From positions 48,218 through 71,625 of the forward strand of contig DHIZ01000315.1 of the NCBI GenBank assembly GCA_002404055.1: DNA of 23,408 nucleotides, in the 5' to 3' direction. Shown one piece after another: positions 7,621 through 19,077 of this stretch. The stretch is from Chloroflexi bacterium UBA4733 (GTDB lineage Bacteria; Chloroflexota; UBA4733). The notes under the pieces are model-generated. The model made no database searches. It saw nothing but the letters and a program-made list of their open reading frames with translations, and had not been told where the DNA came from. How positions within the stretch are numbered: the first letter of the stretch is position 1; every line of letters begins with the position of its first letter. The position numbers were made by a program, and so were the translations under genes.

Positions 7621-8304
7621 CTATCCCTCTGGATCTGGAGCCGGTGCCGCGGCGGTCCGCTGGCCTAATCCCGCGTCCAGGGCCATCAGCATTAACTTCG
7701 CCCGGTCCGTCGCCTGTACCTTGAGCAGGACGTTGGAAACGTTGTTACTCACCGTCTTCGGGCTGAGTCCCAGGCGTCCTCCAATTTCGGCGTTACTGTG
7801 CCCGCGCGCGATCAACTCCAGGATGTCGCGCTCCCGGTGCGTGAGTTCGTCGAAGACGTGGGCTGGAACGTGCGGCGGAGACGCCGCCAAGTACATCAAG
7901 ACCCGACCCGCTATCCCCGGGCTAAAGACAGCGCCGCCGGTCGCAACCGTACGGATGCTGCGCAACAACTCGGTCTGGTCGGCGTCCTTGAGCAGGTAGC
8001 CGCGAGCACCCGCACGAATCGCCGGGAAGACCGAGGTGTCATCATCAAATACCGTGAGGATGAGAATGCCGATGTGCGGGCTCGTACGGTGGATTCGCCG
8101 CGTTGCCTCAATGCCATTCACGTCCGGCATACGCAAATCCATCAGCACGACATCCGGCTGCAGCGCGGCGGCGATCTCGATGGCGTCTGAACCGTTGGCG
8201 GCCTCCCCCACTATCTCTATATCCAGAGCGGTCTCCAGCAACGCTCGTAATCCGGTCCGCGTGATCGTCTGATCATCCGTGATGAGGACCCGTATCGCTT
8301 CCAT
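7621..8304 (-). CDS. NarL/FixJ-family response regulator
   Basis: A 227-aa DNA-binding response regulator. The receiver domain spans residues 1-120, with acidic pair D10/D11, phosphoacceptor D56 in LMDLRMPD, T84 and K106. The C-terminal LuxR-type helix-turn-helix spans about 160-220 (LTHRERDILELIARGHSNAE, then LSPKTVSNNVSNVL). The ATG at 8304 begins the receiver fold (MEAIRVLITDD) and is preceded by GAGGGGAAAG; the open frame extends further upstream but only through kinase-gene sequence. It begins 8 nt after the kinase stop, so the pair was one operon. The regulator looks intact while its kinase does not. It may now be unphosphorylated or served by another kinase. Confidence 0.93.
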   Translation of the reverse strand: MEAIRVLITDDQTITRTGLRALLETALDIEIVGEAANGSDAIEIAAALQPDVVLMDLRMPDVNGIEATRRIHRTSPHIGILILTVFDDDTSVFPAIRAGARGYLLKDADQTELLRSIRTVATGGAVFSPGIAGRVLMYLAASPPHVPAHVFDELTHRERDILELIARGHSNAEIGGRLGLSPKTVSNNVSNVLLKVQATDRAKLMLMALDAGLGQRTAAAPAPDPEG

Positions 8305-8312
8305 CTTTCCCC

Positions 8313-9791
8313 TCAGGAGGTGACGAAACAGGGCAGCCGGGCACAGACACAGGTCCCACCCCCGGCCATTCGCTCGACCAGGCACGTCCCGCCCAGCTCC
8401 GCTGCTCGTTGCTGCATCGACGTCAGGCCGAGACCACCGTGACCCTTCTCCCCCGGCAGCGGTAGGCCGCGACCATCATCCCAAATGGCCACCTCCAGCA
8501 CCGGAACGTTCGACGTACCGGAAGCGGACGCTAGATCGGTCAGGAGGATCAAGCGCAAGCGGCAGTGGTGAGCCCCCGCATGGCGTCCCACGTTGGCGAG
8601 CGCTTCCTGGGCGATGTAGTAAGCAGCCACCTCAACGGCGGCAGAGAGCGGCGGGAGCGGCGCCGGCGCCTCGATCGTGACCTCCAACCCACCTCCCCCG
8701 TGCTGCTGGATGCGCTCCCGCAGCGCGCCAAGTAAGCCAAGCAATTCCAGCTCGGGTGGGTGGAGTGCGTGCGCCAGTCACCGCACGTTCTCGATGGTGA
8801 CTCTCATTTCGCACGCCAAGTTGTGGAGAGCCAGTTTGGCGGCCGCAGGGTCACGGTCCAGCACATGCGAAGCCGTCTCGACCTGTCGCAACAAGCCGGT
8901 CAGGCGATGCCCGAGGCCATCGTGAAGGTCGTTGCCAAGCCGGCGGCGGGCCTCTTCGCGCGCCGACACGATCCGGACACGCGAGCGCTCAAGGTCGGTC
9001 GCTAGGAGCACGCCGTGCGCCACGACACCTGCCTGGCGGGCGAGGTCTGCCAGCAGCCGGCGATCAGCCGAGGAGAACTGTTCGGCGGGAGAGCGCGGGG
9101 CGAGCACCAACTGACCAATGGGTTCGCCACCGTACACGAGCGCGCAGTTGAGGACGTGGTCGACTTCCCACAAGCGATAGCGCAGGATGGCAAAGGCAAT
9201 CCCAAGGGGACCAAAAAACTTGGCGCAGAGCCAGGCCTCGCCGGCCACTGCATAGGCAGCCGAGTGCGGTTGCAGAAGCGCCGGCACAGACCGCGACAAC
9301 ACGACCAGGGTGAGCAACACCAGGGCCTGCAGTGCCATGCCCAGGAACACCCATTTCGTCTGCTGTCGCTGCACCGACCCGTATCTGCATCGGTAGCGAT
9401 AGAGCTGCAGGCCGACAATAAAAGCGAAAGCGACCGGCAAGGCGAGGCGATCGAGCGGGTGCAGCGCAGGCAGGACGGCGGTCAGCACGCTTTCTGCTAT
9501 CCAGGCAAGGGCAACCCAGCGCGTCCAACGAGGCACGAATTGCCCATCGGGAAAGAGGCAGAAGAACGGCACGAGGACGGCGCCCTCGATGAGATCGATC
9601 AGTGCGCTCACCGGCCGAACAGCGGGGTACACCGTAGCAAGCGCCGGCAAGCAGCCACTCGCGGAGACCGCCAGCGTCAGCAGGACGAAGGCCGCCAAGA
9701 GCGGCATCCAGTGGTCGGCCGCCCGCCGCGCGAGTAAGGCGACCAGCCCGTTTACTACAGCATACAGCAGGTGGCATACAGGCGCATCTTG
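8313..9791 (-). pseudogene. decayed membrane sensor histidine kinase (HisKA_3/HATPase)
   Basis: Cognate kinase of the adjacent regulator. From 5' to 3' it has several hydrophobic helices, then PLGIAFAILRYRLWEVDHVL, then GEPIGQLVLAPR, the HisKA_3 box NDLHDGLGH (His codon 8922-8924), an in-frame TGA at 8778-8780, and finally HATPase motifs DDGRGLP and GLGLTSM. Reading through the TGA gives ENVR-stop-LAHALHPPELE, where relatives have Arg-Arg; CGA to TGA explains it. At about 9127-9133 ALVYG runs straight into GEPIG. Relatives I recall have further membrane helices and a GAF-like region there, suggesting an in-frame deletion. No start is visible: the frame opens after TAG at 9792-9794, and ATG 9707 lies inside the membrane part. 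Confidence 0.8.
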
Positions 9792-9895
9792 CTATGCAGG
9801 CAACGAGGAGCGCAGGCACGGCACGCCTCATTGCCTCAAGCCTTACCGGTCCGCTGGGAAACCATGCTTGCTCAGGATGCATTACCAGGCGTTGA

Positions 9896-10576
9896 TCAGG
9901 CGTGCTGCAGCGCTCCGCGGGACTCATCGTCGAGTTGCGTGGTCTGTCGCGCCCGTTCCGTGAGGAGCGCGTAGCCAAACCATGCCAGCGCTACGTCAAG
10001 GAGTGTCCCCGTGGCCACACCCGCGATCGTCTGGACGACCGCCGGCAAGGGCACGGCGTGGAGCAGCGTCACCGGGCCGAAGAGCAGTAGAATCCCTGCT
10101 CCGCGCGGCAGGACGCCCGCCCGGATCGCCGCGCTGCCGAAGAGTACCGCTCCGATCAACCCGGCCAGCGCTGTCGAGATCGTGAGCGCGAGAATCGCCC
10201 CTGGATGCTGTATTGAGAGGGTGGTGTTCGGGATAATGACTGCGTCACCTAATGAATGGCCGAGACGGAGGAGCACGGCGCCGGACAGCAGCAGGAAGCC
10301 GACCAGCAGCAGGAAGCCGACCAGCCCCAGGCGACCAGCCCGCCCCGCCTGCTTGACGTAGACGGCGAGAAGCCCCCAGACGACCAGGATTAGCCCGGCC
10401 ACCGCGAGCAGTGCGACGGGGGCGGCCGATGGTCCGCCGTAACCGAGCGGTCCGGCGATGATCAGGTCGAGGAGCATACTAGCGAACGTGATCAGGCTGC
10501 CGAGGAGCAACGCGAGTCCGCCGAGACGGTAGAGGGTTTTGGATGATATCGTCGCATCATTCGGGGCGAGGTTCAT
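9896..10576 (-). CDS. multi-pass membrane protein, unknown function
   Basis: A 226-aa hydrophobic protein with about six transmembrane helices, including LGGLALLLGSLITFASMLL, LLAVAGLILVVWGLLAVYV, LVGFLLLVGFLLLSGAVLL and a C-terminal pair ending DVALAWFGYALL. No catalytic or transport motif was seen. The start at 10576 (MNLAPNDAT) was chosen because AAAGG lies 8 nt upstream and the extension beyond it is Arg/Cys-rich and unlike coding sequence. It lies upstream of the decayed kinase on the same strand, with about 100 bp between them. A role connected to that two-component system is possible but unsupported. Confidence 0.75.
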   Translation of the reverse strand: MNLAPNDATISSKTLYRLGGLALLLGSLITFASMLLDLIIAGPLGYGGPSAAPVALLAVAGLILVVWGLLAVYVKQAGRAGRLGLVGFLLLVGFLLLSGAVLLRLGHSLGDAVIIPNTTLSIQHPGAILALTISTALAGLIGAVLFGSAAIRAGVLPRGAGILLLFGPVTLLHAVPLPAVVQTIAGVATGTLLDVALAWFGYALLTERARQTTQLDDESRGALQHA

Positions 10577-10674
10577 CACGGGCCTTTCTGGGGCAACATG
10601 CGGCGTGTGCCGATCGAGCGCACAGCCGCACCCGACGATACGGACACTACGGCATGGCATATCGGGTTGCCAGA

Positions 10675-10707
10675 GGCGATCTTCCCGCGCTTTGCGGGAA
10701 GATCGCC
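10675..10707. repeat. perfect 14-bp inverted repeat (hairpin)
   Basis: GGCGATCTTCCCGC at 10675-10688 pairs perfectly with GCGGGAAGATCGCC at 10694-10707 around a 5-nt loop. No T-run follows on either strand, so it is not a classical rho-independent terminator. It sits about 100 nt upstream of the start at 10576 and could be a 5'-leader structure or a protein-binding palindrome. Confidence 0.75.
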
Positions 10708-10900
10708 CGGCGCACCGGCGATCGCGGTCGCGGGGCGAACCATACTGAAAGATCCCGTTGCCGGATTCTCAGGTGCGACAACGATTCGTGATTTTTTGGG
10801 CCACTTGCCCGGTCTGAGGCGTCTGGGCGTTCGGGCGGTACGCTGGGCGTCGTGCTGGTCTCTGTTGCTTTGCCTCCAGGCGTGGTAGCGTACGGAACAC

Positions 10901-10931
10901 TCGACAGATTGTCTCTTCCCTGTAGTACAAT
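10901..10931 (+). promoter_or_regulatory. possible leaderless promoter of the recombinase remnant
   Basis: TACAAT at 10926-10931 lies 6 nt before ATG 10938, which would put the transcription start at or next to the ATG (leaderless mRNA). The -35 candidate TCGACA (10901-10906) has a long 19-bp spacer, so the call is weak. Confidence 0.35.
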
Positions 10932-10937
10932 CCCCGC

Positions 10938-11197
10938 ATGGACGCCATAATCCGCCCCCACCCCGCATCTTAGAAGAGGCGCTGACGGCCTTTGTCAGCA
11001 GCCTGGCCGGCCGCAATCTCAGCAGTTACACGATCCGGGCCTACCAGACCGACGTTGCACAGTTCATCACCTGGACCCATGCCTACGCTGTCGTGCGTAT
11101 CCGGCCTGACCAGGTGAGCAAGCAGGATCTCCGGGCTTACCTGGCGTCGCTGGGCCAGCGCGAACTCTCCGGCGTGTCGCGTGGTCAAAAGCTGGCA
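10938..11197 (+). pseudogene. N-terminal fragment of a XerC/D-like tyrosine recombinase
   Basis: The ATG frame at 10938 reads MDAIIRPHPAS and stops at 10973. Shifting one base in the C-rich run near 10955-10967 opens ILEEALTAFVSSLAGRNLSS, then YTIRAYQTDVAQFITW, DQVSKQDLRAYLASLGQREL and SGVSRGQKLA. This is the SAM-like core-binding domain that starts Xer recombinases. Similarity stops near 11197, where helix 'RKLAAIR-FF-YL' would continue, and the whole catalytic domain (R-H-R-Y) is absent. The open frame runs on antisense to polA with no further likeness. Only about 80 of some 300 residues remain, so it cannot recombine DNA. Confidence 0.7.
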
Positions 11198-11307
11198 CAG
11201 CCCGCATTTGCCCTGTCTTGGTTCGCTTGCTCGCGTTGCCTCTCACGACTCAAGGCCACTGCACCGCACACGACCAATCCGCCCGCAATAATGCCGAGAG
11301 GCGGCCC

Positions 11308-14157
<2,850 letters not shown>

Positions 14158-14215
14158 CTTTCGCTCTGCTGCTGCGCCTGCTCATTTTAGTACAAAGTAT
14201 CTAATGGTGCAACAG

Positions 14216-15064
14216 TCAGCGCCCATGCGGCCCCTGGTCGCTCTCTTGCCAGAGCGGCGCGGGTACGGGTGGACGAAGGGCCGGACCTTCCGGCGCCGAG
14301 TCCGCTACGCGGCCGCTGAGGGCGCCCGTCGTCACCTCGCCCAACGAACGGCGGCGCAAACGCTCCTCCTCGGCCTGGATGCGCGCGCTATCCTCCTGCT
14401 GGCGTCGCCCCACTTCCGCACCCACGTCCAGGTTGCTGAGCGTCGGCAAGATCAGCGGGAAGCAACTCTCCCAGACTAGATAGAGCAACATGGAGGAGAG
14501 GATACCCAGGAAGACGTAGAGGACGCCTCGGTCGACAAGCGAAGGGACGGCAACCAGTGCCTGGGCCTGGACGAGCTGGCGTGCCTGGGCGGCCTTCACG
14601 AGCAGACCAATGACCACAACCAGGGTCACCGGCACGAAGAAGCCGGCGAGCCCCAGGGCGCTACGCGGATGGTGAAGATAAAACTGCAGGCCGCCGCGGC
14701 GAAGGTAGTCGTACCGGCGCAATATCGCACTGAGAGCACCCGCCACGGCGAGCGTGAAGATCAAGGCGGCCAGTACCAGCACAAAGTCCTGGCGACTCGT
14801 CGGAGTCATCTGTAGACCGGCGATGCCGTTACCAGGTGAGGCGCTGTCGACGACCGCGGGGCCACTGAAGACTATCGAGAAGAGGAAGGCGACGATGCCA
14901 CTCGCCACCAGGAGGATCGGGATCACCGCCAGACCGGCGAGCAGACCCGCAGCGACCACCTCCTGCGGTCGCGCGGCGACGAACATGATGTCGCGCCGGT
15001 ACCGCCGCAGGAGCCGTGAGTCCTGCTGGTCGGTGGCGGAGCGATAGTCGGTGCCGTAGAGCAT
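14216..15064 (-). CDS. membrane protein upstream of polA
   Basis: About 282 aa, family not recognised. A short charged N-terminus (MLYGTDYRSATDQQDSRLLR) precedes hydrophobic segments: LLAGLAVIPILLVASGIVAF, FVLVLAALIFTLAVAGALSA, LAGFFVPVTLVVVIGLLVKA and VLYVFLGILSSMLLYLVW. A cytoplasmic, charged, probably coiled-coil tail follows (QQEDSARIQAEEERLRRR). ATG 15064 is preferred because AGGTGG stands 8 nt before it; ATG 15070, two codons earlier, is too close to that site. The stop is about 60 nt before polA on the same strand, so co-transcription is likely. A function with DNA polymerase is not implied. Confidence 0.75.
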   Translation of the reverse strand: MLYGTDYRSATDQQDSRLLRRYRRDIMFVAARPQEVVAAGLLAGLAVIPILLVASGIVAFLFSIVFSGPAVVDSASPGNGIAGLQMTPTSRQDFVLVLAALIFTLAVAGALSAILRRYDYLRRGGLQFYLHHPRSALGLAGFFVPVTLVVVIGLLVKAAQARQLVQAQALVAVPSLVDRGVLYVFLGILSSMLLYLVWESCFPLILPTLSNLDVGAEVGRRQQEDSARIQAEEERLRRRSLGEVTTGALSGRVADSAPEGPALRPPVPAPLWQESDQGPHGR

Positions 15065-15199
15065 TGCCATCACCACCTGAACTGCGCTGCTGGGCCGCCC
15101 GCCACGCTGCCGGCCACAGCAGCCGCGGCCGATGGCGCTGCCGGCCAGCCCGCAACGGCAGTTGTGGGCCGTCACCATCATCGCACAGCGCGCGCCGCT

Positions 15200-15228
15200 T
15201 GTATAGCAGCATGCCGAATCCGGCGCAA
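15200..15228 (-). promoter_or_regulatory. candidate promoter for the membrane protein-polA unit
   Basis: On the minus strand, -35 TTGCGC (15223-15228) and -10 TATACA (15200-15205) are 17 bp apart. The leader to ATG 15064 would be about 130 nt. Each hexamer is an imperfect match, so the confidence is low. Confidence 0.3.
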
Positions 15229-15278
15229 CCGCCGCGACTCTACTATACTGCTGGGTAGAGAGTGAGGGTCAGGGAAGC

Positions 15279-16193
15279 ATGGATCGTCGTGTTGAGGCGT
15301 CACAGCGCCGTGTGACGGTGCGGGAGTTCCGCGCCATGCGGCGACGGAAACAGCCGATCGCCATGGTCACCGCCTACGATTATCCGACCGCCCGCGCCGC
15401 CGACGAGGCTGGCGTGCCGGCGATCCTGGTGGGCGATTCGCTCGGTACGACAATTCTGGGACTGGAGACGACCGTTCAGGTCACGTTGGACGACATCCTC
15501 CACCACACGCGGGCAGTCGCCCGTGGCGCGCAACGGCCAATGATCGTGGCCGACCTGCCTTTCATGAGTTACCAGCCGAGCGTGGAAGTGGCGGTCCGCA
15601 GCGCCGGACGGCTGATGCAAGAGGGCGGCGCCACAGCCGTCAAATTAGAGGGCGGCCAGCCGGTAGCCGAGAGCGTTCGCCGTATTGTCGATGCCGGCAT
15701 ACCGGTGATGGGGCACCTGGGCCTCACCCCCCAGTCGATACACCGGCTGGGGGGCTATCGCGTACAGGCCCGTAACGCGGCGGCAGCCCGCCGCCTGCTC
15801 ACCGATGCCCAGGCTTTGCAAACTGCAGGCGCCTTCGCCGTAGTGTTGGAGTTAGTGCCCGGCTGGCTCGCCGGCGAGGTGACGGCGGCGCTGCGCATCC
15901 CCACCATCGGCATCGGCGCGGGGCCGAACTGCAGCGGCCAGATCCAGGTGTTGGCCGACCTGATCGGCCTGGACCCGGAACACACGCCGCGCCATGCCCA
16001 CGTGTATGCTCCTCTTGGCGCGGACCTGCGCCGGGCGATCACTGCATACATGCAGGAGGTGCAGTCGGGGCAATTCCCGGCGAGCGAGCACTATCGAATG
16101 GGAATTCGACCGCCCGATTTCGGCAACGATACCGGCGCCGGCAACACCGGTTCAAACCAGCCGGAGCTAGAAGATGAGGAGAGCGATGACTGA
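15279..16193 (+). CDS. panB: 3-methyl-2-oxobutanoate hydroxymethyltransferase
   Basis: First committed step of pantothenate and coenzyme A synthesis: transfer of hydroxymethyl from 5,10-methylene-tetrahydrofolate to 2-oxoisovalerate, giving ketopantoate. The family's Mg-binding and catalytic positions are present: D53 in VGDSLG, D92 in ADLPF, E124 in KLEGG and E191 in VLELVP, followed by GIGAGPNCSGQ. At 304 aa it is slightly long, owing to a Gly/Asn then acidic tail (ELEDEESDD). ATG 15279 has AGGGAAG nearby, and a TATACT -10-like element lies at 15244-15249, though without a good -35. The 3' end overlaps the peptidase gene. No panC or panD is in the window. Confidence 0.97.
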   Translation: MDRRVEASQRRVTVREFRAMRRRKQPIAMVTAYDYPTARAADEAGVPAILVGDSLGTTILGLETTVQVTLDDILHHTRAVARGAQRPMIVADLPFMSYQPSVEVAVRSAGRLMQEGGATAVKLEGGQPVAESVRRIVDAGIPVMGHLGLTPQSIHRLGGYRVQARNAAAARRLLTDAQALQTAGAFAVVLELVPGWLAGEVTAALRIPTIGIGAGPNCSGQIQVLADLIGLDPEHTPRHAHVYAPLGADLRRAITAYMQEVQSGQFPASEHYRMGIRPPDFGNDTGAGNTGSNQPELEDEESDD

Positions 16194-18123
16194 ACGGCAG
16201 ATGGCGCCGTATGGGTCGTGGCGATCGCCGATCACGGCCGACATGGTCGCGCGGGGCGGCGTTCGCCTCGGACAGATCGTGCTGGACGGTGAGGATATCT
16301 ACTGGATCGAGGGGCGGCCCAGCGAGGGCGGCCGCAACGTGATCGTGCGTCGCGGCGTTGACGGACACACCATTGATCTCACGCCCGCGCCGATGAACGC
16401 GCGTAGCCGCGTCCACGAGTACGGTGGCGGCGCCTTCACCGTCGATCAGGGCAGCGTGTATTTCTCCAACTTTGCCGATGGCCGCCTCTACCGCCAGGGT
16501 AGGGACGTAGCGCCGCGTGCAATTACCCCGGAAGCAAACCTGCGCTACGCCGACCTCGTCGTCGACCGGCGACGGCAGCGTCTGATCTGTGTCCGCGAGG
16601 ACCATAGCCAGGCGGGCGAGGCCGTGAACACGCTGGTGGCAACCCCGCTTGACGGTACCAGCGAGGCGATCCTGCTGGTCAGCGGCAGCGATTTCTATTC
16701 TAACCCGCGCCTCAGTCCAGACGGCAGTCGCCTGAGCTGGCTCGCCTGGAATCACCCGAACCTGCCCTGGGACGGTACGGAGTTGTGGACAGCGCAATTC
16801 GGCGCGAACGGCTCGCTGGAGCAGCAGCGGCGGGTGGCCGGCGGACCGGCTGAGAGCATCTTCGACCCGAAGTGGTCGCCGGATGGGTTGCTCTACTTCG
16901 TCTCGGATCGCAGCGGCTGGTGGAATCTGTACCGCCAGGTCGACGAGCGCGTCGAGCACCTGGCGCCGATGGCAGCAGAGTTCGGCACGCCTCAGTGGGT
17001 GTTCGCCCTGTCCACCTACGATTTTATCACCGCAGATCGCTTGATTTGCCGCATCATCGAGCAGGGGCAAACCCGGCTAATCGCGCTGGAGCCGAACAGC
17101 GGCGACATAGCGCCGATTGCCCTGGCCTACACCGACATCGGCGCGGACATACATACCCAGGGCACCCGCGTTGTCTATAGTGCCGGATCAGCCACGCAGC
17201 CAGACTGCTTGTTCCGCCTCGATCTGCGGACCAACGACGTGGAACTGCTGCGGGAATCACGGCGGTTGACCGTCGATGCCGCCTACCTTGCCGCGCCGGA
17301 GGCCATCGAGTTCCCCACCGAAGGCGGGCTAAACGCGCACGCCTGGCTCTACCGGCCGGCCAACCCGGATTATGTAGCGCCAGCAGGCGAACTACCGCCC
17401 CTGTTGGTACACAGCCATGGCGGGCCGACCTCCGCTGCCGGCGCGTCGCTCAGCCTGGCGACGCAGTACTGGACCAGCCGCGGCATCGCCGTGCTCGACG
17501 TCAATTACGGCGGCAGCACCGGCTACGGCCGCGCCTACCGCCTGCGCCTGGAAGGGCAATGGGGTGTCGTCGACGTGGATGACTGCGTCAACGGCGCTCG
17601 CTACCTGGGGCAACGCCGCGAGGTGGATAGCAACCGGCTCATGATCGCCGGCGGCAGCGCCGGCGGCTACACGACGCTGTGCGCGCTCACCTTCCGCGAT
17701 ATCTTCAAGGCCGGCGCCAGCCACTTCGGCATCGGTGACCTGGAGACGTTCGTCCACGACACCCACAAGTTCGAATCACGCTACCTGGACCGCCTCGTCG
17801 GGCCGTTCCCGGAACGCCGAGACCTGTACCACGAGCGCTCGGCCATCAACTACACCGACCAGCTCTCCTGCCCGGTCATCCTGTTGCAGGGTCTGGAAGA
17901 CAAGATCGTGCCGCCCAACCAGGCCGAAATGATGGTGGAAGCTTTGCTCAAGAAGGGTCTGCCGGTCGCCTACCTGGCATTTGAGGGCGAACAGCACGGC
18001 TTCCGGAAATCGGAGAATATCGCGCGAGCCCTGGAGGCGGAGCTCTACTTCTATGCTCGCGTCTTTGGCCTCCCCCTGGCAGACCCCGTTGAACCGGTAG
18101 CCATCGCGAACCTACCGGCCTGA
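16174..18123 (+). CDS. S9-family serine peptidase (prolyl oligopeptidase type)
   Basis: Predicted cytoplasmic aminoacyl- or oligopeptidase. Residues 1 to about 390 contain WD-like strands of a beta-propeller (for example SPDGSRLSWLAW, WSPDGLLYFVSDRSGWWNL). The alpha/beta hydrolase follows, with HSHGGPT, nucleophile S495 in GGSAGGY, likely acid D576 in GLEDKIVPP, and H608 in EQHGF, an intact triad. There is no signal peptide. ATG 16174 has GGAG 7 nt upstream; ATG 16186 has GAGGAG close before it and would give 645 aa. Either start overlaps the panB end, so translation is probably coupled. It best resembles the S9C dipeptidyl/acylaminoacyl peptidase group; the exact substrate cannot be read from sequence. 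Confidence 0.93.
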   Translation: MRRAMTERQMAPYGSWRSPITADMVARGGVRLGQIVLDGEDIYWIEGRPSEGGRNVIVRRGVDGHTIDLTPAPMNARSRVHEYGGGAFTVDQGSVYFSNFADGRLYRQGRDVAPRAITPEANLRYADLVVDRRRQRLICVREDHSQAGEAVNTLVATPLDGTSEAILLVSGSDFYSNPRLSPDGSRLSWLAWNHPNLPWDGTELWTAQFGANGSLEQQRRVAGGPAESIFDPKWSPDGLLYFVSDRSGWWNLYRQVDERVEHLAPMAAEFGTPQWVFALSTYDFITADRLICRIIEQGQTRLIALEPNSGDIAPIALAYTDIGADIHTQGTRVVYSAGSATQPDCLFRLDLRTNDVELLRESRRLTVDAAYLAAPEAIEFPTEGGLNAHAWLYRPANPDYVAPAGELPPLLVHSHGGPTSAAGASLSLATQYWTSRGIAVLDVNYGGSTGYGRAYRLRLEGQWGVVDVDDCVNGARYLGQRREVDSNRLMIAGGSAGGYTTLCALTFRDIFKAGASHFGIGDLETFVHDTHKFESRYLDRLVGPFPERRDLYHERSAINYTDQLSCPVILLQGLEDKIVPPNQAEMMVEALLKKGLPVAYLAFEGEQHGFRKSENIARALEAELYFYARVFGLPLADPVEPVAIANLPA

Positions 18124-18141
18124 AGGTATAAGGAGACAACC

Positions 18142-19056
18142 ATGCAGTTCGGCGTATCGATCTGGCCTTTCCACTGGCAGCCGCCTTACGATGAGGGCAT
18201 CCGGCGCATCGCCGCGCTTGGCTACCGCCAGACGGAGCTCATTGCCTGGAACCGGGAGACCCTGGAGGACTACTACACACCGGCCGGCATTGCCGGGTTG
18301 CTGCGCACGCTGCAAGACTGCGACGTGGCGGTCTCGGAGTTCGTCACCACCCCCCGCGGTATCGCCAGCCCCGACGCCGCGCGGCGGGCTGCCGGTATCG
18401 ACCAGTTCAAGCGCGCCGTGGAGGTCGCCGTCGCGCTGGGCGCGCCGATGATGAACAGCGTGGTCTCCACACCCTTCGACCTGCCCTTCCCAGGCATGCT
18501 GGAACTGCCGATCAGCCAGGAGGTCAAGGTTACGCTACCGCCGGGGCTGAACTGGCAGCAGGGCTATGACGATTATGTCGAGAGCCTGCGTATCTGCTGC
18601 GCGGCCTGCGAGGGGGCCGGCCTCCGTTACGCCCTGGAGACGCACCCGTACCGTTGGGCCACCACAGCAATGAGCCTGGCACGCCTGATCGAACACGTCG
18701 GCTCCTCGGCGTTAGGGATCAACCTGGACCCCAGCCACCTCTTCCCCTGCGGCGAGATGCCGCAGGTAGCCGTCTACCAGTTGGGCAGCCGCGTCTTCCA
18801 CTGCCATTTCTCCGACAACGATGGCCAGAGCAACGCCCACTGGCGACCCGGCAAAGGCAAAGTCGACTGGCGCGCCACCCTGATCGCCCTGCGTGACGTC
18901 GGCTTCGATGGCGTGATCTCCCTGGAACTGGAAGGCGCACCCGGTTCCGCCTCCGGCCGTAACCCCATCGCCGGACCGCAACTGGACATCGAATACAACG
19001 AAAGCCGGGCCTACCTCAGCCGCCTGGCCCAGGAAGAAGGAATCGACTTGGCTTGA
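18142..19056 (+). CDS. sugar phosphate isomerase/epimerase-like TIM-barrel protein
   Basis: Belongs to the xylose-isomerase-like/AP-endonuclease-2 fold. The metal-site positions of that fold are visible: E166 in ALETHP, D196 and H199 in NLDPSH, H222 in FHCHFSDND, and E262 in SLELEG. At 304 aa the length is normal. Strong AAGGAGA stands a few bases before ATG 18142, and the gap after the peptidase stop is 18 nt, so it is the third gene of the panB unit. The substrate is unknown; many relatives epimerise or isomerise ketoses or inositols, but nothing here selects one. The gene ends just before a large inverted repeat. Confidence 0.88.
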   Translation: MQFGVSIWPFHWQPPYDEGIRRIAALGYRQTELIAWNRETLEDYYTPAGIAGLLRTLQDCDVAVSEFVTTPRGIASPDAARRAAGIDQFKRAVEVAVALGAPMMNSVVSTPFDLPFPGMLELPISQEVKVTLPPGLNWQQGYDDYVESLRICCAACEGAGLRYALETHPYRWATTAMSLARLIEHVGSSALGINLDPSHLFPCGEMPQVAVYQLGSRVFHCHFSDNDGQSNAHWRPGKGKVDWRATLIALRDVGFDGVISLELEGAPGSASGRNPIAGPQLDIEYNESRAYLSRLAQEEGIDLA

Positions 19057-19077
19057 GGTCCCGCAAGCGATCGACCG

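Larger units (their letters stand above)
10577..10937. other. divergent intergenic region with strong hairpin
   Basis: This 361-bp stretch lies between the minus-strand membrane-protein gene and the plus-strand recombinase remnant. It contains the 14-bp hairpin at 10675-10707 and a -10 element at 10926-10931. No gene is supported; the reading frames on both strands are low-complexity and lack motifs. Confidence 0.5.

Noticed and set aside
7304..7999. Plus-strand 231-codon open frame
   Set aside because: Most of it is antisense to the response regulator's conserved helix-turn-helix and receiver domains.
9064..9978. Minus-strand 304-codon open frame
   Set aside because: It is a shadow, in another frame, of the membrane part of the decayed kinase. 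It is Arg/Cys-rich with no hydrophobic helices.
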